Shown in pieces: positions 50,513 through 60,675 of a stretch of DNA of 64,000 nucleotides. The stretch spans positions 67,701-131,700 of the forward strand of contig CALAFB010000004.1 of the NCBI GenBank assembly GCA_937891135.1, given 5' to 3'. The notes below the pieces were generated by a model that was not told the origin of the DNA, ran no database searches, and worked only from the letters and a program-made list of their open reading frames with translations. Numbering within the stretch: position 1 is the first letter of the stretch; each line of letters begins with the position of its first letter. This stretch comes from an uncultured Elusimicrobium sp. Lineage in GTDB: Bacteria > Elusimicrobiota > Elusimicrobia > Elusimicrobiales > Elusimicrobiaceae. A program made the position numbers and the translations under genes.

Positions 50513-51150
50513 TTTACCTTCTCAAGGATATATTGCTGCATATCCTCAAAAACTTGGTCCGGCGTTTGGTTGCCGTTGATTTCTACATACTTGCCTGTAC
50601 CCGCATAATAATTTTTAACGGGCAACGTATCTTGGTGGTATACTTCTAAACGGTGTTTTACCCGCTCCGGTGTATCGTCCGGACGGGTATATAATTCACC
50701 TCCGCATACCGGGCACACGTTACCGGATGCCTCCGGCCCTACATGCAAGATTTCTCCGCACTTTTGGCATTGACGGCGCGAAGAAATACGCCCCACTACT
50801 TCACTTTCCGGCAGCGTAATCATAATCACGCGGTCAATATTCCGCCCCAAGCGTTGCATCATTTCATCCAACACTTCGGCTTGCGCCACTGTACGCGGAA
50901 ATCCGTCAAAAATAATATCTTTGTCCGTGGTGCTGACGATTTTTTCCAACATAGAAATCATCATCTCATCCGGCACCAAATTACCTTGATTGATAATCCC
51001 GGCAATTTGCTTGCCCAATTCGGACCCCGAAGCAATTTCCCCGCGTAATACATCCCCGGTAGAAATATGTTTCAAGTGATAGGTATCTACTAATTTTGCC
51101 GATTGGGTCCCTTTTCCGGCCCCCGGGCAACCCATTAAAACGATATTCAT
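50509..51150 (-). CDS. adk: Adenylate kinase
   Basis: A 213-residue enzyme converting ATP and AMP to ADP. P-loop GCPGAGKGTQ at 7-16, FDGFPRT, and a LID domain with two Cys pairs (CQKC and CPVC), the zinc-bearing form. Between secY and map as in many spc operons. Confidence 0.97.
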   Translation of the reverse strand: MNIVLMGCPGAGKGTQSAKLVDTYHLKHISTGDVLRGEIASGSELGKQIAGIINQGNLVPDEMMISMLEKIVSTTDKDIIFDGFPRTVAQAEVLDEMMQRLGRNIDRVIMITLPESEVVGRISSRRQCQKCGEILHVGPEASGNVCPVCGGELYTRPDDTPERVKHRLEVYHQDTLPVKNYYAGTGKYVEINGNQTPDQVFEDMQQYILEKVK

Positions 51151-51198
51151 TTTTCAACTACAACTTACACAGATTTGGATTATTTTGCGGGATTTTTA

Positions 51199-51271
51199 GA
51201 GGATTTCTAGGAGCCTAGGAACGCAGCGTATAAGAGAAATACGTAAGTTCTATAGCGGCAACGAAATCCTC
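51199..51271 (-). other. Stem-closed element between secY and adk
   Basis: GAGGATTTC (51199-51207) and GAAATCCTC (51263-51271) are a perfect 9-bp inverted repeat enclosing 55 nt that contains two smaller hairpins (CTAGG/CCTAG at 51208-51219; CGTAT/ATACG at 51227-51243). It fills most of the 137-nt gap, the largest inside the ribosomal cluster. It may be a regulatory or processing structure. Confidence 0.45.
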
Positions 51272-51287
51272 CAAAATCACTCAAAAT

Positions 51288-52622
51288 TTACTGTACATTG
51301 AACCAGCGACCTTTAATGCGTTTACTACCTTTCATCAAAGGCTCATAGTTGCGCGCCAACAAGTGCGCTTGCACTTGGCTGACAGTATCCAACGCTACGC
51401 CAACTACGATGAGTAATGCCGTACCGCCGAAGTAGAAATCTACCCCAAAGTACGAGCGGAACGCATCCGGCAGCACCGCCACCAAACATACAAAGATGGC
51501 TCCACAAAACGTAATACGGTTCATGACCCATTCAATGTAATTTTTGGTCGGTTCACCGGGACGAATCCCCGGAATAAAGCCGCCCCATTTCTTCATGTTA
51601 TCTGCAATATCAGACGGATTAAACGTCATGGAATTGTAAAAATAACAGAAGAAGATAATGAGTGCAGAAAATAATAACATATACAAAATATTGCTGTGAT
51701 TAAACATGCTGAGAATTTTCTGAGCCCATTCAGCTTCTTGGTTAAAACTGGCTACTGTCAAGGGTAAAGAGATGACTGACGAAGCAAAGATAACTGCAAT
51801 TACCCCGCTCTGGTCTACTTTAAGCGGCAAATAGCTGGTTTGACCCCCATACATTTTATTACCCACTTGACGTTTGGCATATTGTACCGGAATTTGGCGT
51901 TGAGCTGTTTCCAGCCATACGACGAGGGCCGTAATCACGACCGCCGCCCCGCAAATCACTAACGCCATAAAGAAATCCATTTCTCCGGTAGCGACACGTT
52001 CCTTAATTTCCAGTACTGCGCTGGGCAAGCGGTCTACAATCCCGGCAAAGATGATGAGCGAAATACCATTGCCCACCCCTTTTTCGGTAATTTGTTCACC
52101 GAGCCACATCACAAACATCGTACCGGCAGCTAAGGTAACCAGCGTGGTTAAAAAGAACAAAAAGTTCGGGTTTACCACGGCCGGAACACCACCCGCGCCT
52201 GTTACGCGCGAAATGGCAAACGTCATCATACCGCCTTGTAACAAGGCTAAAAACAGTGCAAAAATACGGGTAATTTGGTTTTCTTTTCTTCTTCCGCTTT
52301 CGCCTTCTTTATGCATGCGGTCCAACGCCGGGAAAATATGCGCCCCGCGTACGAGCCCCATGATAATGGAAGCGTTAATATACGGCATAATACCTAATGC
52401 CAAAATAGAGAAACGCCCCAATGCACCGCCTGAAAAAATATTCATAAAACCAAGAATACCATTCTGGTGTGCCGCAAACAATTGGCGTAGTACCTCTGTA
52501 TTGATACCAGGTATCGGGATTGCAGCAGCAATCCGGAAAACAGCTAACGCCCCGATCACAAAGAGCAAGCGCTTTTTGAGTTCGGGAGCGTTAAAGATAT
52601 TTGCAACTGTGTTATTTTCCAT
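51288..52622 (-). CDS. secY: Preprotein translocase subunit SecY
   Basis: A 444-residue channel protein with ten membrane helices. NIFNAPELKKRLLFVIGALAVFR, the plug region after IPIPGIN, the NGISLIIFAGI signature and KWGGFIPGIRPGEPT are typical. The start overlaps the rplO stop by 1 nt. Confidence 0.97.
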   Translation of the reverse strand: MENNTVANIFNAPELKKRLLFVIGALAVFRIAAAIPIPGINTEVLRQLFAAHQNGILGFMNIFSGGALGRFSILALGIMPYINASIIMGLVRGAHIFPALDRMHKEGESGRRKENQITRIFALFLALLQGGMMTFAISRVTGAGGVPAVVNPNFLFFLTTLVTLAAGTMFVMWLGEQITEKGVGNGISLIIFAGIVDRLPSAVLEIKERVATGEMDFFMALVICGAAVVITALVVWLETAQRQIPVQYAKRQVGNKMYGGQTSYLPLKVDQSGVIAVIFASSVISLPLTVASFNQEAEWAQKILSMFNHSNILYMLLFSALIIFFCYFYNSMTFNPSDIADNMKKWGGFIPGIRPGEPTKNYIEWVMNRITFCGAIFVCLVAVLPDAFRSYFGVDFYFGGTALLIVVGVALDTVSQVQAHLLARNYEPLMKGSKRIKGRWFNVQ

Positions 52623-53077
52623 TATTTTATCTCAATAACGGTTGCGGTTCCGCCCGCTTTTTCAATCGCGGCTTTGGCCGTGGCAGAAAAACCATGAGCA
52701 GATACTTTGAGGGCTTTGGTTAAAGTCCCGTTGGCAAGTACTTTCACGCGACAAGCACAATGAATGGCACCTGCTTTTTTCAAAGCTTCCGGCGTTACTT
52801 CAGCCCCGGCAGCAAAGAGTTTTTCCAAAGAGCCCACGTTTACATAATCATAACGGGTGGCAAAATCTTTATTAGAAAAACCACTTTTCGGCGTATGGCG
52901 GATTAACGGCATTTGTCCACCTTCTTTGCTTTCTTTGCGGGTGTTACCGGAACGGGAGGTTTGCCCTTTCATTCCTTTCGTGCAGTAATTACCCAAACCC
53001 GATCCCGGGCCGATGCCCAAGCGGCGTTTGGCCTTGCGGGAACCGTGTTTCGGAAAAAGTTTATTTAACGTTACCAT
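52622..53077 (-). CDS. rplO: 50S ribosomal protein L15
   Basis: A 151-residue protein with the basic Gly-rich N-terminus (KRRLGIGPGSGLGNYCTKGMKG) and GFSATAKAAIEKAGGTATVI. It follows rpsE after only 18 nt, so rpmD (L30), usually found between them, is absent. Confidence 0.97.
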   Translation of the reverse strand: MVTLNKLFPKHGSRKAKRRLGIGPGSGLGNYCTKGMKGQTSRSGNTRKESKEGGQMPLIRHTPKSGFSNKDFATRYDYVNVGSLEKLFAAGAEVTPEALKKAGAIHCACRVKVLANGTLTKALKVSAHGFSATAKAAIEKAGGTATVIEIK

Positions 53078-53095
53078 AATTCTATCTCCTTCACA

Positions 53096-53653
53096 CTAGG
53101 CGGCCTTTTCTTCCGTATTTACTTCGGCTTTTTCAGCTTTGCCGCGCAGTACGTTGACGGCTTCTTTGCTTTTTAATTGTTTAAAAGCTTCCATCGTGGC
53201 GTACACTAAGTTGCACGGATTGGTGCTGCCTAAACTCTTGGCGAGCACGTCTTTAATCCCGGCAGCTTCAAAAAGCAAGCGTGCACCAGAACCGGCAATT
53301 ACCCCGGTACCGGGGGCAGCGGGCTTCATCCATACAGAGGCCGCGCCAAACTTCCCAATGACTTCGTGCGGAATTGTATCACCGACTACCGGAAAGGTAA
53401 TCATGTGTTTGCGGGCATGGGTTTCGGCTTTGGCGATAGCAGCCTGTACTTGATTGGCTTTTCCAATGGCTACTCCTACTTTTCCTTGTCCGTTACCGAC
53501 TACAACCAGGGCACGGAACCCCATGCGTTTACCACCCTTTACTACTTTGGTTGTACGAGCCACGTTGATGACCGTCGTTTTCCCTTCCGTAGCGGGTTTG
53601 GTTTTTTGAAACTCGGCTTTTTTGCCTTTCGCTTCTTTCATTTCGTTGGACAT
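53096..53653 (-). CDS. rpsE: 30S ribosomal protein S5
   Basis: A 185-residue protein for decoding accuracy. [26 protein letters not shown] and [21 protein letters not shown] are diagnostic. Both ends carry charged extensions compared with E. coli. ATG 53653 chosen for its AGGTGAA site. Confidence 0.97.
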   Translation of the reverse strand: MSNEMKEAKGKKAEFQKTKPATEGKTTVINVARTTKVVKGGKRMGFRALVVVGNGQGKVGVAIGKANQVQAAIAKAETHARKHMITFPVVGDTIPHEVIGKFGAASVWMKPAAPGTGVIAGSGARLLFEAAGIKDVLAKSLGSTNPCNLVYATMEAFKQLKSKEAVNVLRGKAEKAEVNTEEKAA

Positions 53654-53670
53654 TAAATTCACCTATGACC

Positions 53671-54036
53671 TTAGAATTTTAATCCTGCTTCGCGGGCAGC
53701 ATCAGCTAATGCTTTGATTCTGCCGTGGTAGACACGTCCGCCGCGGTCAAACATTACTTCCGTAATGCCTTTATCCATGGCTTTTTTAGCAATGGCAGCA
53801 CCTAATGCCTTGGCGGCTTCAATGCTCTTGGCGGAGGCTTCAAATTTGCCTTCAAATTCTTTAGACAACGTGGTAGCAGACACTAACGTGCTATGCGTGT
53901 TGTCGTCAATAATTTGGGCATACATGTATTTTAAGCTTCTGTATACAGACAAGCGCGGACGGTGGGCACCGTTTTTTAACAGGTGGCCGCGGCTGCGGTC
54001 TTTTCTGTATTGATATCTTTCTTGTTTAGTAGCCAT
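53671..54036 (-). CDS. rplR: 50S ribosomal protein L18
   Basis: A 121-residue 5S rRNA binding protein. [20 protein letters not shown] and [24 protein letters not shown] are typical. Between rplF and rpsE. Confidence 0.97.
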   Translation of the reverse strand: MATKQERYQYRKDRSRGHLLKNGAHRPRLSVYRSLKYMYAQIIDDNTHSTLVSATTLSKEFEGKFEASAKSIEAAKALGAAIAKKAMDKGITEVMFDRGGRVYHGRIKALADAAREAGLKF

Positions 54037-54038
54037 AC

Positions 54039-54590
54039 TTATTTACCTCCCGCTGCGGTCTTACCGGCTTTGCGAACGATATGTTCGCCTTGGTATTTAA
54101 TACCGCTGCCTTTATAGGGCTCCGGCGGGCGGATGCGGCGGATTTTGGCGGCAAAATCGCCCACGAGGAACTTATTGCTGCCTTTGATGGTTACGAAGCC
54201 GGTTTTACCGTCTACCGTAACAGTTAAACCTTCGGGAATATCCAAGTTTACCGGGTGAGAAAAACCGAGTTCTAAGTTCAGTTTTTTACCGGCTACGCTG
54301 GCGCGGTAACCTAACCCGTTAATTTCCAATACTTTGGAAAAACCGTTCGTTACCCCTTCAATAATATTGAAGACGTTCGCGCGGGTCGTTCCGTGTAAAG
54401 CGTTTAAGGTTTTGTAGTCTTTTTCTTCAATAGAAAAAGTTAACACGCCGTTATCTAATTTCGGCGTAATACCGGCCGGAACGGTGTAGGATAAAGAACC
54501 TAACGCCCCCGTTGCGGTAACGATACTTCCTTTAATTTCCACTTTGGTTTTAGCGGGAACATTGATGACTTTTTTACCAATTCTGCTCAT
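54039..54590 (-). CDS. rplF: 50S ribosomal protein L6
   Basis: A 183-residue protein at the factor-binding site. [19 protein letters not shown] at the start and [20 protein letters not shown] at the end are conserved. Confidence 0.97.
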   Translation of the reverse strand: MSRIGKKVINVPAKTKVEIKGSIVTATGALGSLSYTVPAGITPKLDNGVLTFSIEEKDYKTLNALHGTTRANVFNIIEGVTNGFSKVLEINGLGYRASVAGKKLNLELGFSHPVNLDIPEGLTVTVDGKTGFVTIKGSNKFLVGDFAAKIRRIRPPEPYKGSGIKYQGEHIVRKAGKTAAGGK

Positions 54591-54599
54591 AATTCCCCC

Positions 54600-54992
54600 T
54601 TACCAAACCTGGCACAATACTTCGCCACCGATTTTGGCTGCTTTGGCTTGTGCATCGGTCATTAGACCTTTGGACGTGGATAAAATAGAAATACCGAACG
54701 CACCGCGTACTTTGGGAATATTGTCATACGCGCTATATACGCGGGAACCCGGTTTGGAAACACGTTTCAAACCTTGAATGACACATTCGTTTTCAGGCGT
54801 GTATTTCAAAAATACCCGTACCACGCCGCCTTTGGTTTCATTGTGGACGGCTTTGAAATTGGCAATATATCCTTCTTCTTTAAGGATGCGCGCAATTTCA
54901 GTTTTGATTTTAGAAAAAGGGATATCCACTTTTTCTTTTTTCTTCATATTTGCGTTTCTTATTCTGGTTAAGAAATCTGCGATTGGATCCAT
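54600..54992 (-). CDS. rpsH: 30S ribosomal protein S8
   Basis: A 130-residue 16S rRNA binding protein: [20 protein letters not shown] and [21 protein letters not shown]. In E. coli S8 represses the spc operon through a site near rplX-rplE; whether this holds here is unknown. A 74-nt gap to rpsZ is seen upstream. Confidence 0.97.
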   Translation of the reverse strand: MDPIADFLTRIRNANMKKKEKVDIPFSKIKTEIARILKEEGYIANFKAVHNETKGGVVRVFLKYTPENECVIQGLKRVSKPGSRVYSAYDNIPKVRGAFGISILSTSKGLMTDAQAKAAKIGGEVLCQVW

Positions 54993-55066
54993 ATTCTAAG
55001 TTGCCCTCCTAAGCCACTTTCTATTACTCGATAGAGTTGGCCCGGCTAGGCAGCTCCTCCTGTAAA

Positions 55067-55252
55067 TTACCAACTGGATTTTTTAAGACCCGGGATTAAC
55101 CCCTGGTGCGCCATCTTTCTCAGGCAGATACGGCAGAGACCGAAGTCGCGATAATACCCTCTTGCGCGGCCGCAGATTTGGCATCTGTTGTGGTAGCGCA
55201 CGGCAAACTTTTGGTCTTTTGCCATTTTTGCAACCCATGCTTTCGTAGCCAT
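55067..55252 (-). CDS. rpsZ: 30S ribosomal protein S14, type Z
   Basis: A 61-residue zinc form of S14: Cys24, Cys27, Cys40, Cys43, with the conserved [15 protein letters not shown] and [11 protein letters not shown] end. Between rplE and rpsH. Confidence 0.97.
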   Translation of the reverse strand: MATKAWVAKMAKDQKFAVRYHNRCQICGRARGYYRDFGLCRICLRKMAHQGLIPGLKKSSW

Positions 55253-55266
55253 AAGTTCTATGCTCC

Positions 55267-55860
55267 TTATTTACCCGATTTGCGGAACGGTAAGCCCATG
55301 TAATCCATCAAAAGGCGTCCGTTCTTATCGTTGTCGGCAGTGGTAACAAACGTAATGTTCATACCGTATGCTTTGGGAGATTTTTCCACATCAATTTCCG
55401 GGAAAATGTAGTGTTCTTTAATCCCCAAGTTCAGGTTTCCTCTCCCGTCAAAGCTCGGGTTGAAGCCTTGGAAGTCACGGATGCGGGGGCACGCAATAGA
55501 AATAAAGCGTTCCATAAATTCATACATCCGGGCACCGCGTAAGGTTACGCGTACACCAATAGGCATACCTTCACGTAATTTGAAGTTAGAAATGGATTTC
55601 TTCGCCCGGCGCACTTGCGCAGCTTGGCCGGCAATAGCGGTTAAGTCATTCTTGGCGATTTCCATTGCTTTAATATCTTCGCGGGCTTCTTTTACACCGA
55701 TATTGATGACAATTTTAGCCAGTTTCGGTGCGGCCATGGGGCTTTTTACCCCCATTTCTTTGAGCAAGGCCGGAAGCACTTTTTGTGTGTACAGGGCCTG
55801 CAAGGCAGGAACATAACCTTTCGGGGCCTGAGTCGTTTTGGTTTCTTTCTTAGCAGTCAT
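55267..55860 (-). CDS. rplE: 50S ribosomal protein L5
   Basis: A 197-residue 5S rRNA binding protein. [40 protein letters not shown] and [21 protein letters not shown] are typical. The first 15 residues are a Lys/Thr-rich extension. Confidence 0.97.
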   Translation of the reverse strand: MTAKKETKTTQAPKGYVPALQALYTQKVLPALLKEMGVKSPMAAPKLAKIVINIGVKEAREDIKAMEIAKNDLTAIAGQAAQVRRAKKSISNFKLREGMPIGVRVTLRGARMYEFMERFISIACPRIRDFQGFNPSFDGRGNLNLGIKEHYIFPEIDVEKSPKAYGMNITFVTTADNDKNGRLLMDYMGLPFRKSGK

Positions 55861-55874
55861 TTTTCAGTACCTAC

Positions 55875-56183
55875 TTAGATAATCGCTTCATTGCATTTGC
55901 GGCAAACACGGGTCTTTTTACCGTCAGCCGTAATTTGCATTTTGGGCGTCATGGCTTTTTTGCACTTTTGGCAAACCACCGCCACGTTGGAAGCGTGAAT
56001 CGGGGCTTCTACTTGCACAATGCCGCCTTGCTTATTTTGGGAAGGTTTCGTGTGTTTAGAAACCATGTTTACACCAGCCACTACAACCGTATTTTTAGCC
56101 GGGTTCACGGATTTCACTTCGCCTTTTTTGCCTTTATCTTTACCGGCTAAGATGAGCACGGTATCTTTCGTTTTTACGTTCAT
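55875..56183 (-). CDS. rplX: 50S ribosomal protein L24
   Basis: A 102-residue assembly initiator with the KOW motif (KDTVLILAGKDKGKKGEVKSV) and a zinc-like CQKCKKAMTPK / CRKCNEAII tail, seen in some bacterial L24 proteins. Confidence 0.97.
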   Translation of the reverse strand: MNVKTKDTVLILAGKDKGKKGEVKSVNPAKNTVVVAGVNMVSKHTKPSQNKQGGIVQVEAPIHASNVAVVCQKCKKAMTPKMQITADGKKTRVCRKCNEAII

Positions 56184-56185
56184 AC

Positions 56186-56554
56186 CTATACTACCTCCGG
56201 TGCCAGAGAAATGATTTTCAAGAAATTCTTTTCTCTGAGTTCGCGGGCAATCGGACCGAATACACGGGTGCCTTTGGGTTCGCCATTATCGTTAATGATG
56301 CAAACAGCGTTGTCATCAAAACGGATATAGGAACCGTCTTTACGTCTTTTTTCACGGGCTACGCGCACTACTACCGCACGCACCACGTCGCCTTTTTTAA
56401 TGGCGGATGTAGGGATTGCATCCCGTACGGAACACATAATTACATCTCCGAGGGTTGCAATATCCCGGTGGTGGCCGCCGCGCACTTTAAAGCATTGTAC
56501 TTTACGCGCACCGGAATTATCGGCCACATTGAGGATGCTTCTTAATTGAATCAT
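56186..56554 (-). CDS. rplN: 50S ribosomal protein L14
   Basis: A 122-residue, highly conserved protein: [40 protein letters not shown], and [23 protein letters not shown]. Confidence 0.98.
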   Translation of the reverse strand: MIQLRSILNVADNSGARKVQCFKVRGGHHRDIATLGDVIMCSVRDAIPTSAIKKGDVVRAVVVRVAREKRRKDGSYIRFDDNAVCIINDNGEPKGTRVFGPIARELREKNFLKIISLAPEVV

Positions 56555-56581
56555 ACGTTTTTAACTCCGTAGTTTTAAAAA

Positions 56582-56851
56582 CTAAGCTCTGGCTTTTTCC
56601 ACTACTTTAGCAACACGCCATTTGGTCGTTTTAGACAACGGACGAGTGCTCATAATTTCCACTTTATCGCCGAGTTTGCTTTCATTCGCTTCATCGTGCG
56701 CGTGGAATTTGGCCGCTCTTTTAAGCGTTTTGCCGTAGCGTTCATCATGCACTAAGCGTTCTACACGCACGGTGCGGGTTTTGTCCATCTTGTCGGACAC
56801 GACTACGCCCGTAAGTACTTTGCGTTTAGTGCGGGTTTCTTTGTTTTCCAT
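56582..56851 (-). CDS. rpsQ: 30S ribosomal protein S17
   Basis: An 89-residue OB-fold protein: KRKVLTGVVVSDKMDKTRTV and GDKVEIMSTRPLSKTTKWRV. Confidence 0.97.
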   Translation of the reverse strand: MENKETRTKRKVLTGVVVSDKMDKTRTVRVERLVHDERYGKTLKRAAKFHAHDEANESKLGDKVEIMSTRPLSKTTKWRVAKVVEKARA

Positions 56852-56860
56852 AATAAACCT

Positions 56861-57064
56861 CTATTTCGCCGCGACCTTCTGGTTGATTAACGTCTGCAGA
56901 AGGGCAATTTCGCGTCTTACAGCACGGAGTTCCATGGGGTTAGCCAAAGGAGTGGTGCTGTGTTTGAAAAGAAGGTTAAACTTCTTTTCTTGGGCTTTGC
57001 CGAGTAGTTCTTGCAAGTCGGCTAAAGATTTTTTCTGTAAATCTGCTTTTTCGTTGGTTTTCAT
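56861..57064 (-). CDS. rpmC: 50S ribosomal protein L29
   Basis: A 67-residue helical protein at the tunnel exit: KKSLADLQELLGKAQEKKFN and NPMELRAVRREIALLQTLIN. Between rplP and rpsQ. Confidence 0.96.
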   Translation of the reverse strand: MKTNEKADLQKKSLADLQELLGKAQEKKFNLLFKHSTTPLANPMELRAVRREIALLQTLINQKVAAK

Positions 57065-57067
57065 ACC

Positions 57068-57478
57068 TTACCTTCTGGTTACCAATTTGGTTTTTATCGG
57101 CAGTTTGTCGGAAGCTAAGCGCATGGCACGTTTGGTGTCTTCTTCGCTGGCACCTTCCAGTTCAAACAAAATCCGGCCCGGTTTTACCACGGCCGCCCAG
57201 TATTCGGGCGCACCTTTCCCTTTACCCATACGGGTTTCGGCAGGGTGTTTGGTAATAGCTTTATCCGGGAAAATGCGGATCCACAATTTACCTTTTTTCT
57301 TAATGAAACGAGATAAGGTAATACGGGCCGCTTCAATTTGGCGCGCAGTAATCCATTTGGGTTCCAAAGCTTTTAAGCCATATTCCCCAAAGACCACTTC
57401 CGTACCGCGTTTGGCATTCCCTTTAATGCGCGGCGCGCTGAAGGGTTTACGGTATTTTACTCTTTTCGGCATCAACAT
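57068..57478 (-). CDS. rplP: 50S ribosomal protein L16
   Basis: A 136-residue protein at the A-site: [40 protein letters not shown], and [20 protein letters not shown]. The start MLMP matches the usual MLxP form. Confidence 0.98.
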   Translation of the reverse strand: MLMPKRVKYRKPFSAPRIKGNAKRGTEVVFGEYGLKALEPKWITARQIEAARITLSRFIKKKGKLWIRIFPDKAITKHPAETRMGKGKGAPEYWAAVVKPGRILFELEGASEEDTKRAMRLASDKLPIKTKLVTRR

Positions 57479-57491
57479 AGTTCAAATTCCT

Positions 57492-58208
57492 CTATTTTGC
57501 TTCCGTTGCAGCCGCATCCACGGTGGCTTCGGCTTCCATTTCGCGGTGTTTTTTCAGTTCGTGCATAATCTCTTTCGGAGATTTAGCAAAGTGCGTACGT
57601 TTGAAAATCCACACTTTAATACCGATTTTGCCGCTAATCGTGTTGGCTTCGGTAAAACCGTAGTCAATATCGGCACACAAGGTATGCAGCGGTACACGGC
57701 CTTCACGTTTCCATTCGGTACGGGCAATTTCGGCTCCGCCTAAACGGCCGGAGACCATAATTTTAATACCCAATGCTTTGCCAGCTAAGGCTTTTTCAAT
57801 GGCCTTTTTCATGGCTGCGCCATAGTGAGCACGTTTTTCTAACTGTTGGGCAATGTTTTGCGCCACCAGCTGGGCATCGGTTTCCGGATTTTTAATTTCA
57901 ATCACGTTCACGAACGTTTTGCTGCCGGTCATGGCTTCTAATTCTTTGCGAAGGGCTTCAATATCGGCTCCCTTTTTACCAATCACCACACCCGGACGGG
58001 CGGTATGAATGTTTACGCGTAAGAACGCACCGGCTCTTTCAATACCGACATAGCTGATGGCCGCCATTTCGAATTTATTTTCGATATGTTTGCGGATCTG
58101 GGAATCTTCCAGAATAAGTGCCGGCATATTCTTCGGCGCAAACCAGCGGGAGCGCCAATCTTGGATGTATCCTAAACGAATAGACCGGGGATGAATCTTG
58201 TGTCCCAT
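57492..58208 (-). CDS. rpsC: 30S ribosomal protein S3
   Basis: A 238-residue protein at the mRNA entry. KH domain with VVIGKKGADIEALRKELEAM, C-terminal domain with IMVSGRLGGAEIARTEW, and an acidic tail rich in Ala/Glu. Confidence 0.98.
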   Translation of the reverse strand: MGHKIHPRSIRLGYIQDWRSRWFAPKNMPALILEDSQIRKHIENKFEMAAISYVGIERAGAFLRVNIHTARPGVVIGKKGADIEALRKELEAMTGSKTFVNVIEIKNPETDAQLVAQNIAQQLEKRAHYGAAMKKAIEKALAGKALGIKIMVSGRLGGAEIARTEWKREGRVPLHTLCADIDYGFTEANTISGKIGIKVWIFKRTHFAKSPKEIMHELKKHREMEAEATVDAAATEAK

Positions 58209-58211
58209 AAA

Positions 58212-58571
58212 TTAGCGGCCTCCTTTCTTTTCATCGGTAACAATTACCGTCAAATGACACATACTTTTTTTGTAGGGCATCGCACGGCCTTGCGGACCGG
58301 GTTGCACTCTGCGAAGGTGACCGCTGGGGCCTAAGTTCGCAAACGCCTCTTTAATATAGACGTGGCTGAAGTCAAGCTTTTTACCGGCTTTGACTTGCAG
58401 GTTAGCGGCGGCACTATGTAATGTTTTGGCTACCAGGTCAGCGGTACGTTTGGCCACAAACGGCAATACTTCTTCTGCCGCTTGGACATTTTTACCGCGG
58501 ATTTGGTCCAACACTAAGTTTACACGGCGGCTGCCGTAGCGTTGAAATTTAGCTTTTGCACAAGCTTCCAT
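58212..58571 (-). CDS. rplV: 50S ribosomal protein L22
   Basis: A 119-residue protein lining the exit tunnel: [20 protein letters not shown], and the beta-hairpin region [20 protein letters not shown], shorter in its loop than some homologues. Confidence 0.97.
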   Translation of the reverse strand: MEACAKAKFQRYGSRRVNLVLDQIRGKNVQAAEEVLPFVAKRTADLVAKTLHSAAANLQVKAGKKLDFSHVYIKEAFANLGPSGHLRRVQPGPQGRAMPYKKSMCHLTVIVTDEKKGGR

Positions 58572-58587
58572 AGTAAATCCTCAACTC

Positions 58588-58872
58588 TTATTTCAAGGCG
58601 GTGGAATCTTTGGTAATACCACCGTGGCCTTTGAATAACCGGGTGAACGAAAACTCACCAAGTTTATAACCTACCATACGTTCAGAAACGTAAATGGGGA
58701 GGAATTTGCGCCCGTTATGTACCAGGAATGTATGTCCTACAAATTCCGGTACAATGGTGCAAGCTCTTGCCCACGTTTTGATAGGTTTCTTTTCGTTGGA
58801 CTGGTTCATTTTTTGAACTTTTTCCAACAGGTTTAAGTCTATAAACGGACCTTTCTTCGTTGATCTTCCCAT
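58588..58872 (-). CDS. rpsS: 30S ribosomal protein S19
   Basis: A 94-residue head protein: [40 protein letters not shown], and [15 protein letters not shown]. Confidence 0.98.
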   Translation of the reverse strand: MGRSTKKGPFIDLNLLEKVQKMNQSNEKKPIKTWARACTIVPEFVGHTFLVHNGRKFLPIYVSERMVGYKLGEFSFTRLFKGHGGITKDSTALK

Positions 58873-58874
58873 AC

Positions 58875-59714
58875 TTATTTAACCTTGTTTTTTCTTCTAT
58901 CGCTGACAATCATCCAGCCGAACGCTTTTTTGGTAGAGCGTGTCTTCAAACCGCGGGACGGTTGGTTCCACGGAGAGCGCGGGATGTTTCCGCCTTTACC
59001 ATGACCACGGCCACCCCCCATCGGGTGATCTACCGCGTTCATCGCGCTACCGCGTACGGTCGGGCGGTTGCCCAAGTGGCGGTTGCGGCCGGCATTACCA
59101 ATGACGATATTGCCATGGTCTACGTTGCCCACTTGCCCGATGGTTGCACAGCAATCACTAGGTACCAAGCGGATTTCGCCAGACGGCATTTTAATATGGG
59201 CGTAGCCGGCTTCTTTGGCCATTAACTGCGCTTGAGAACCCGCGCTGCGGGCCAGTTGCGCGCCTTTGCCAACTTTCAGTTCAATCGCGTGGATAAAAGT
59301 ACCTTCCGGAATATATTTGAGTGCAAGGCAGTTACCCACTTTAATATCAGCTTTCGGGCCGGACATGAGCGTATCGCCCACTTGTACACCTAACGGCTGC
59401 AAGATGTATCTCTTATCACCGTCAGCATAGTTTAAAAGACAAATGCGCGCGCTGCGGTTCGGGTCGTATTCTACAGAAACGACTTTAGCCGGCACGCCGT
59501 ATTTTTCTCTTTTAAAATCAATTTGCCGGTATGCACGGCGATGACCGCCCCCAATGTGGCGTACCATCACCATACCGGTATTATTTCTTCCACCAGTTTT
59601 GCGAAGACCTTTGGTTAACCGTTTCTCGGGCGTGGTCTTGGTAATATCGGAATAATCCGACACCGTGATCGTGCGGCGAGACGGGGTATAAGGTCTAAAC
59701 GATTTAATAGGCAT
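58875..59714 (-). CDS. rplB: 50S ribosomal protein L2
   Basis: A 279-residue protein near the peptidyl transferase centre: [40 protein letters not shown], and [20 protein letters not shown] with the conserved His. Confidence 0.98.
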   Translation of the reverse strand: MPIKSFRPYTPSRRTITVSDYSDITKTTPEKRLTKGLRKTGGRNNTGMVMVRHIGGGHRRAYRQIDFKREKYGVPAKVVSVEYDPNRSARICLLNYADGDKRYILQPLGVQVGDTLMSGPKADIKVGNCLALKYIPEGTFIHAIELKVGKGAQLARSAGSQAQLMAKEAGYAHIKMPSGEIRLVPSDCCATIGQVGNVDHGNIVIGNAGRNRHLGNRPTVRGSAMNAVDHPMGGGRGHGKGGNIPRSPWNQPSRGLKTRSTKKAFGWMIVSDRRKNKVK

Positions 59715-59734
59715 AGTTTGTAGTGTCTCCTTCT

Positions 59735-60031
59735 CTACTTCGCAGTGGCTTCAACCACTTCGATTTTATCGCCTTCTTTCAAGGTTACAAAGGCCTTTTT
59801 ATAATCGGGCCGTTTCCCTTCAAAGCGACTCATGCGGTGGGTCTTACCCGTGACGGAAATCGTATTTACTTTTACAACGGTTACGTTGAAGATTTTTTCC
59901 ACCGCGGTTTTAATTTCGCCCTTGGACGCATTTTTCCCCACGATAAAACCATAGCGGTTGTGGGTATCGCGTTCAATTAAACTTTTCTCCGTTAAGAGGG
60001 GCTTTTTAAGTGTATCGTATGCGCCGGACAT
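59735..60031 (-). CDS. rplW: 50S ribosomal protein L23
   Basis: A 98-residue tunnel-exit protein: [24 protein letters not shown] and [20 protein letters not shown]. Overlaps the rplD stop by 1 nt. Confidence 0.97.
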   Translation of the reverse strand: MSGAYDTLKKPLLTEKSLIERDTHNRYGFIVGKNASKGEIKTAVEKIFNVTVVKVNTISVTGKTHRMSRFEGKRPDYKKAFVTLKEGDKIEVVEATAK

Positions 60032-60663
60032 TACTTGGCCTCCTTAGCAAACGTTTTGGTCAGCGTGTCTACAGCGTCTTTGGTAAAAATTACTTTAGAA
60101 CTGTTGAGCACTTCATACGCATTGATGTCTTGCGTTTGCATGTGGGTTAATCCTTCCACGTTGCGGCAAGCCAAGGTTGCGTTTTCGTCGGCAAAGTTAT
60201 CTAAGACGAGCGGTTTGCGCCCGGCAGCCAAGGCCGTTAATACTTCGGCAAACGCTTTGGTTTTGGGTTCTTTGAATTTCAAGTTTTCCACGACCACTAC
60301 GTTTCCTTCGGCTAATTTGGTAGATAATGCCATCGCCAATGCGGTGCGGCGTTTAGCAGCCGGCAAATCCTGGCGGTAGGAGTGCGGAGTAGGACCCCAC
60401 GCAACCCCCCCGTGGCGAAATTGCACCGCACGCAAAGACCCTTGACGGGCGCGGCCGGTACCTTTCTGTTTCCACGGTTTTTTGCCGGTTCCGGATACTT
60501 CAGCGCGGGTTTTTACATCCGCGGTACCGCTTCTTTGGTTCGCCAAAAACGCGGTAATGACTTCGTGTAAGAAAGTCGGGTTTGCTTTCACGCCGAATAA
60601 AGATTCAGGCAGCGAAATGGTTCCCGTTTCTTTTCCTTTTAAATCTAAAACTTTTGTTTCCAT
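60031..60663 (-). CDS. rplD: 50S ribosomal protein L4
   Basis: A 210-residue protein: GTGKKPWKQKGTGRARQGSLRAVQFRHGG is the central loop (written here in part). In E. coli L4 also represses the S10 operon; a leader hairpin upstream of rpsJ here may serve a similar role, which is only inferred. Confidence 0.97.
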   Translation of the reverse strand: METKVLDLKGKETGTISLPESLFGVKANPTFLHEVITAFLANQRSGTADVKTRAEVSGTGKKPWKQKGTGRARQGSLRAVQFRHGGVAWGPTPHSYRQDLPAAKRRTALAMALSTKLAEGNVVVVENLKFKEPKTKAFAEVLTALAAGRKPLVLDNFADENATLACRNVEGLTHMQTQDINAYEVLNSSKVIFTKDAVDTLTKTFAKEAK

Positions 60664-60675
60664 AGGTCCAAGTCC

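Noticed and set aside
53078..53095. A hidden rpmD gene between rpsE and rplO
   Set aside because: The gap is 18 nt and cannot hold it; no L30-like sequence was seen in the cluster.
56772..57743. Long plus-strand open frame of 323 codons across rpsQ, rpmC, rplP and rpsC
   Set aside because: Antisense to four certain ribosomal genes, no ribosome site, no recognisable domain; a shadow of biased codon use.
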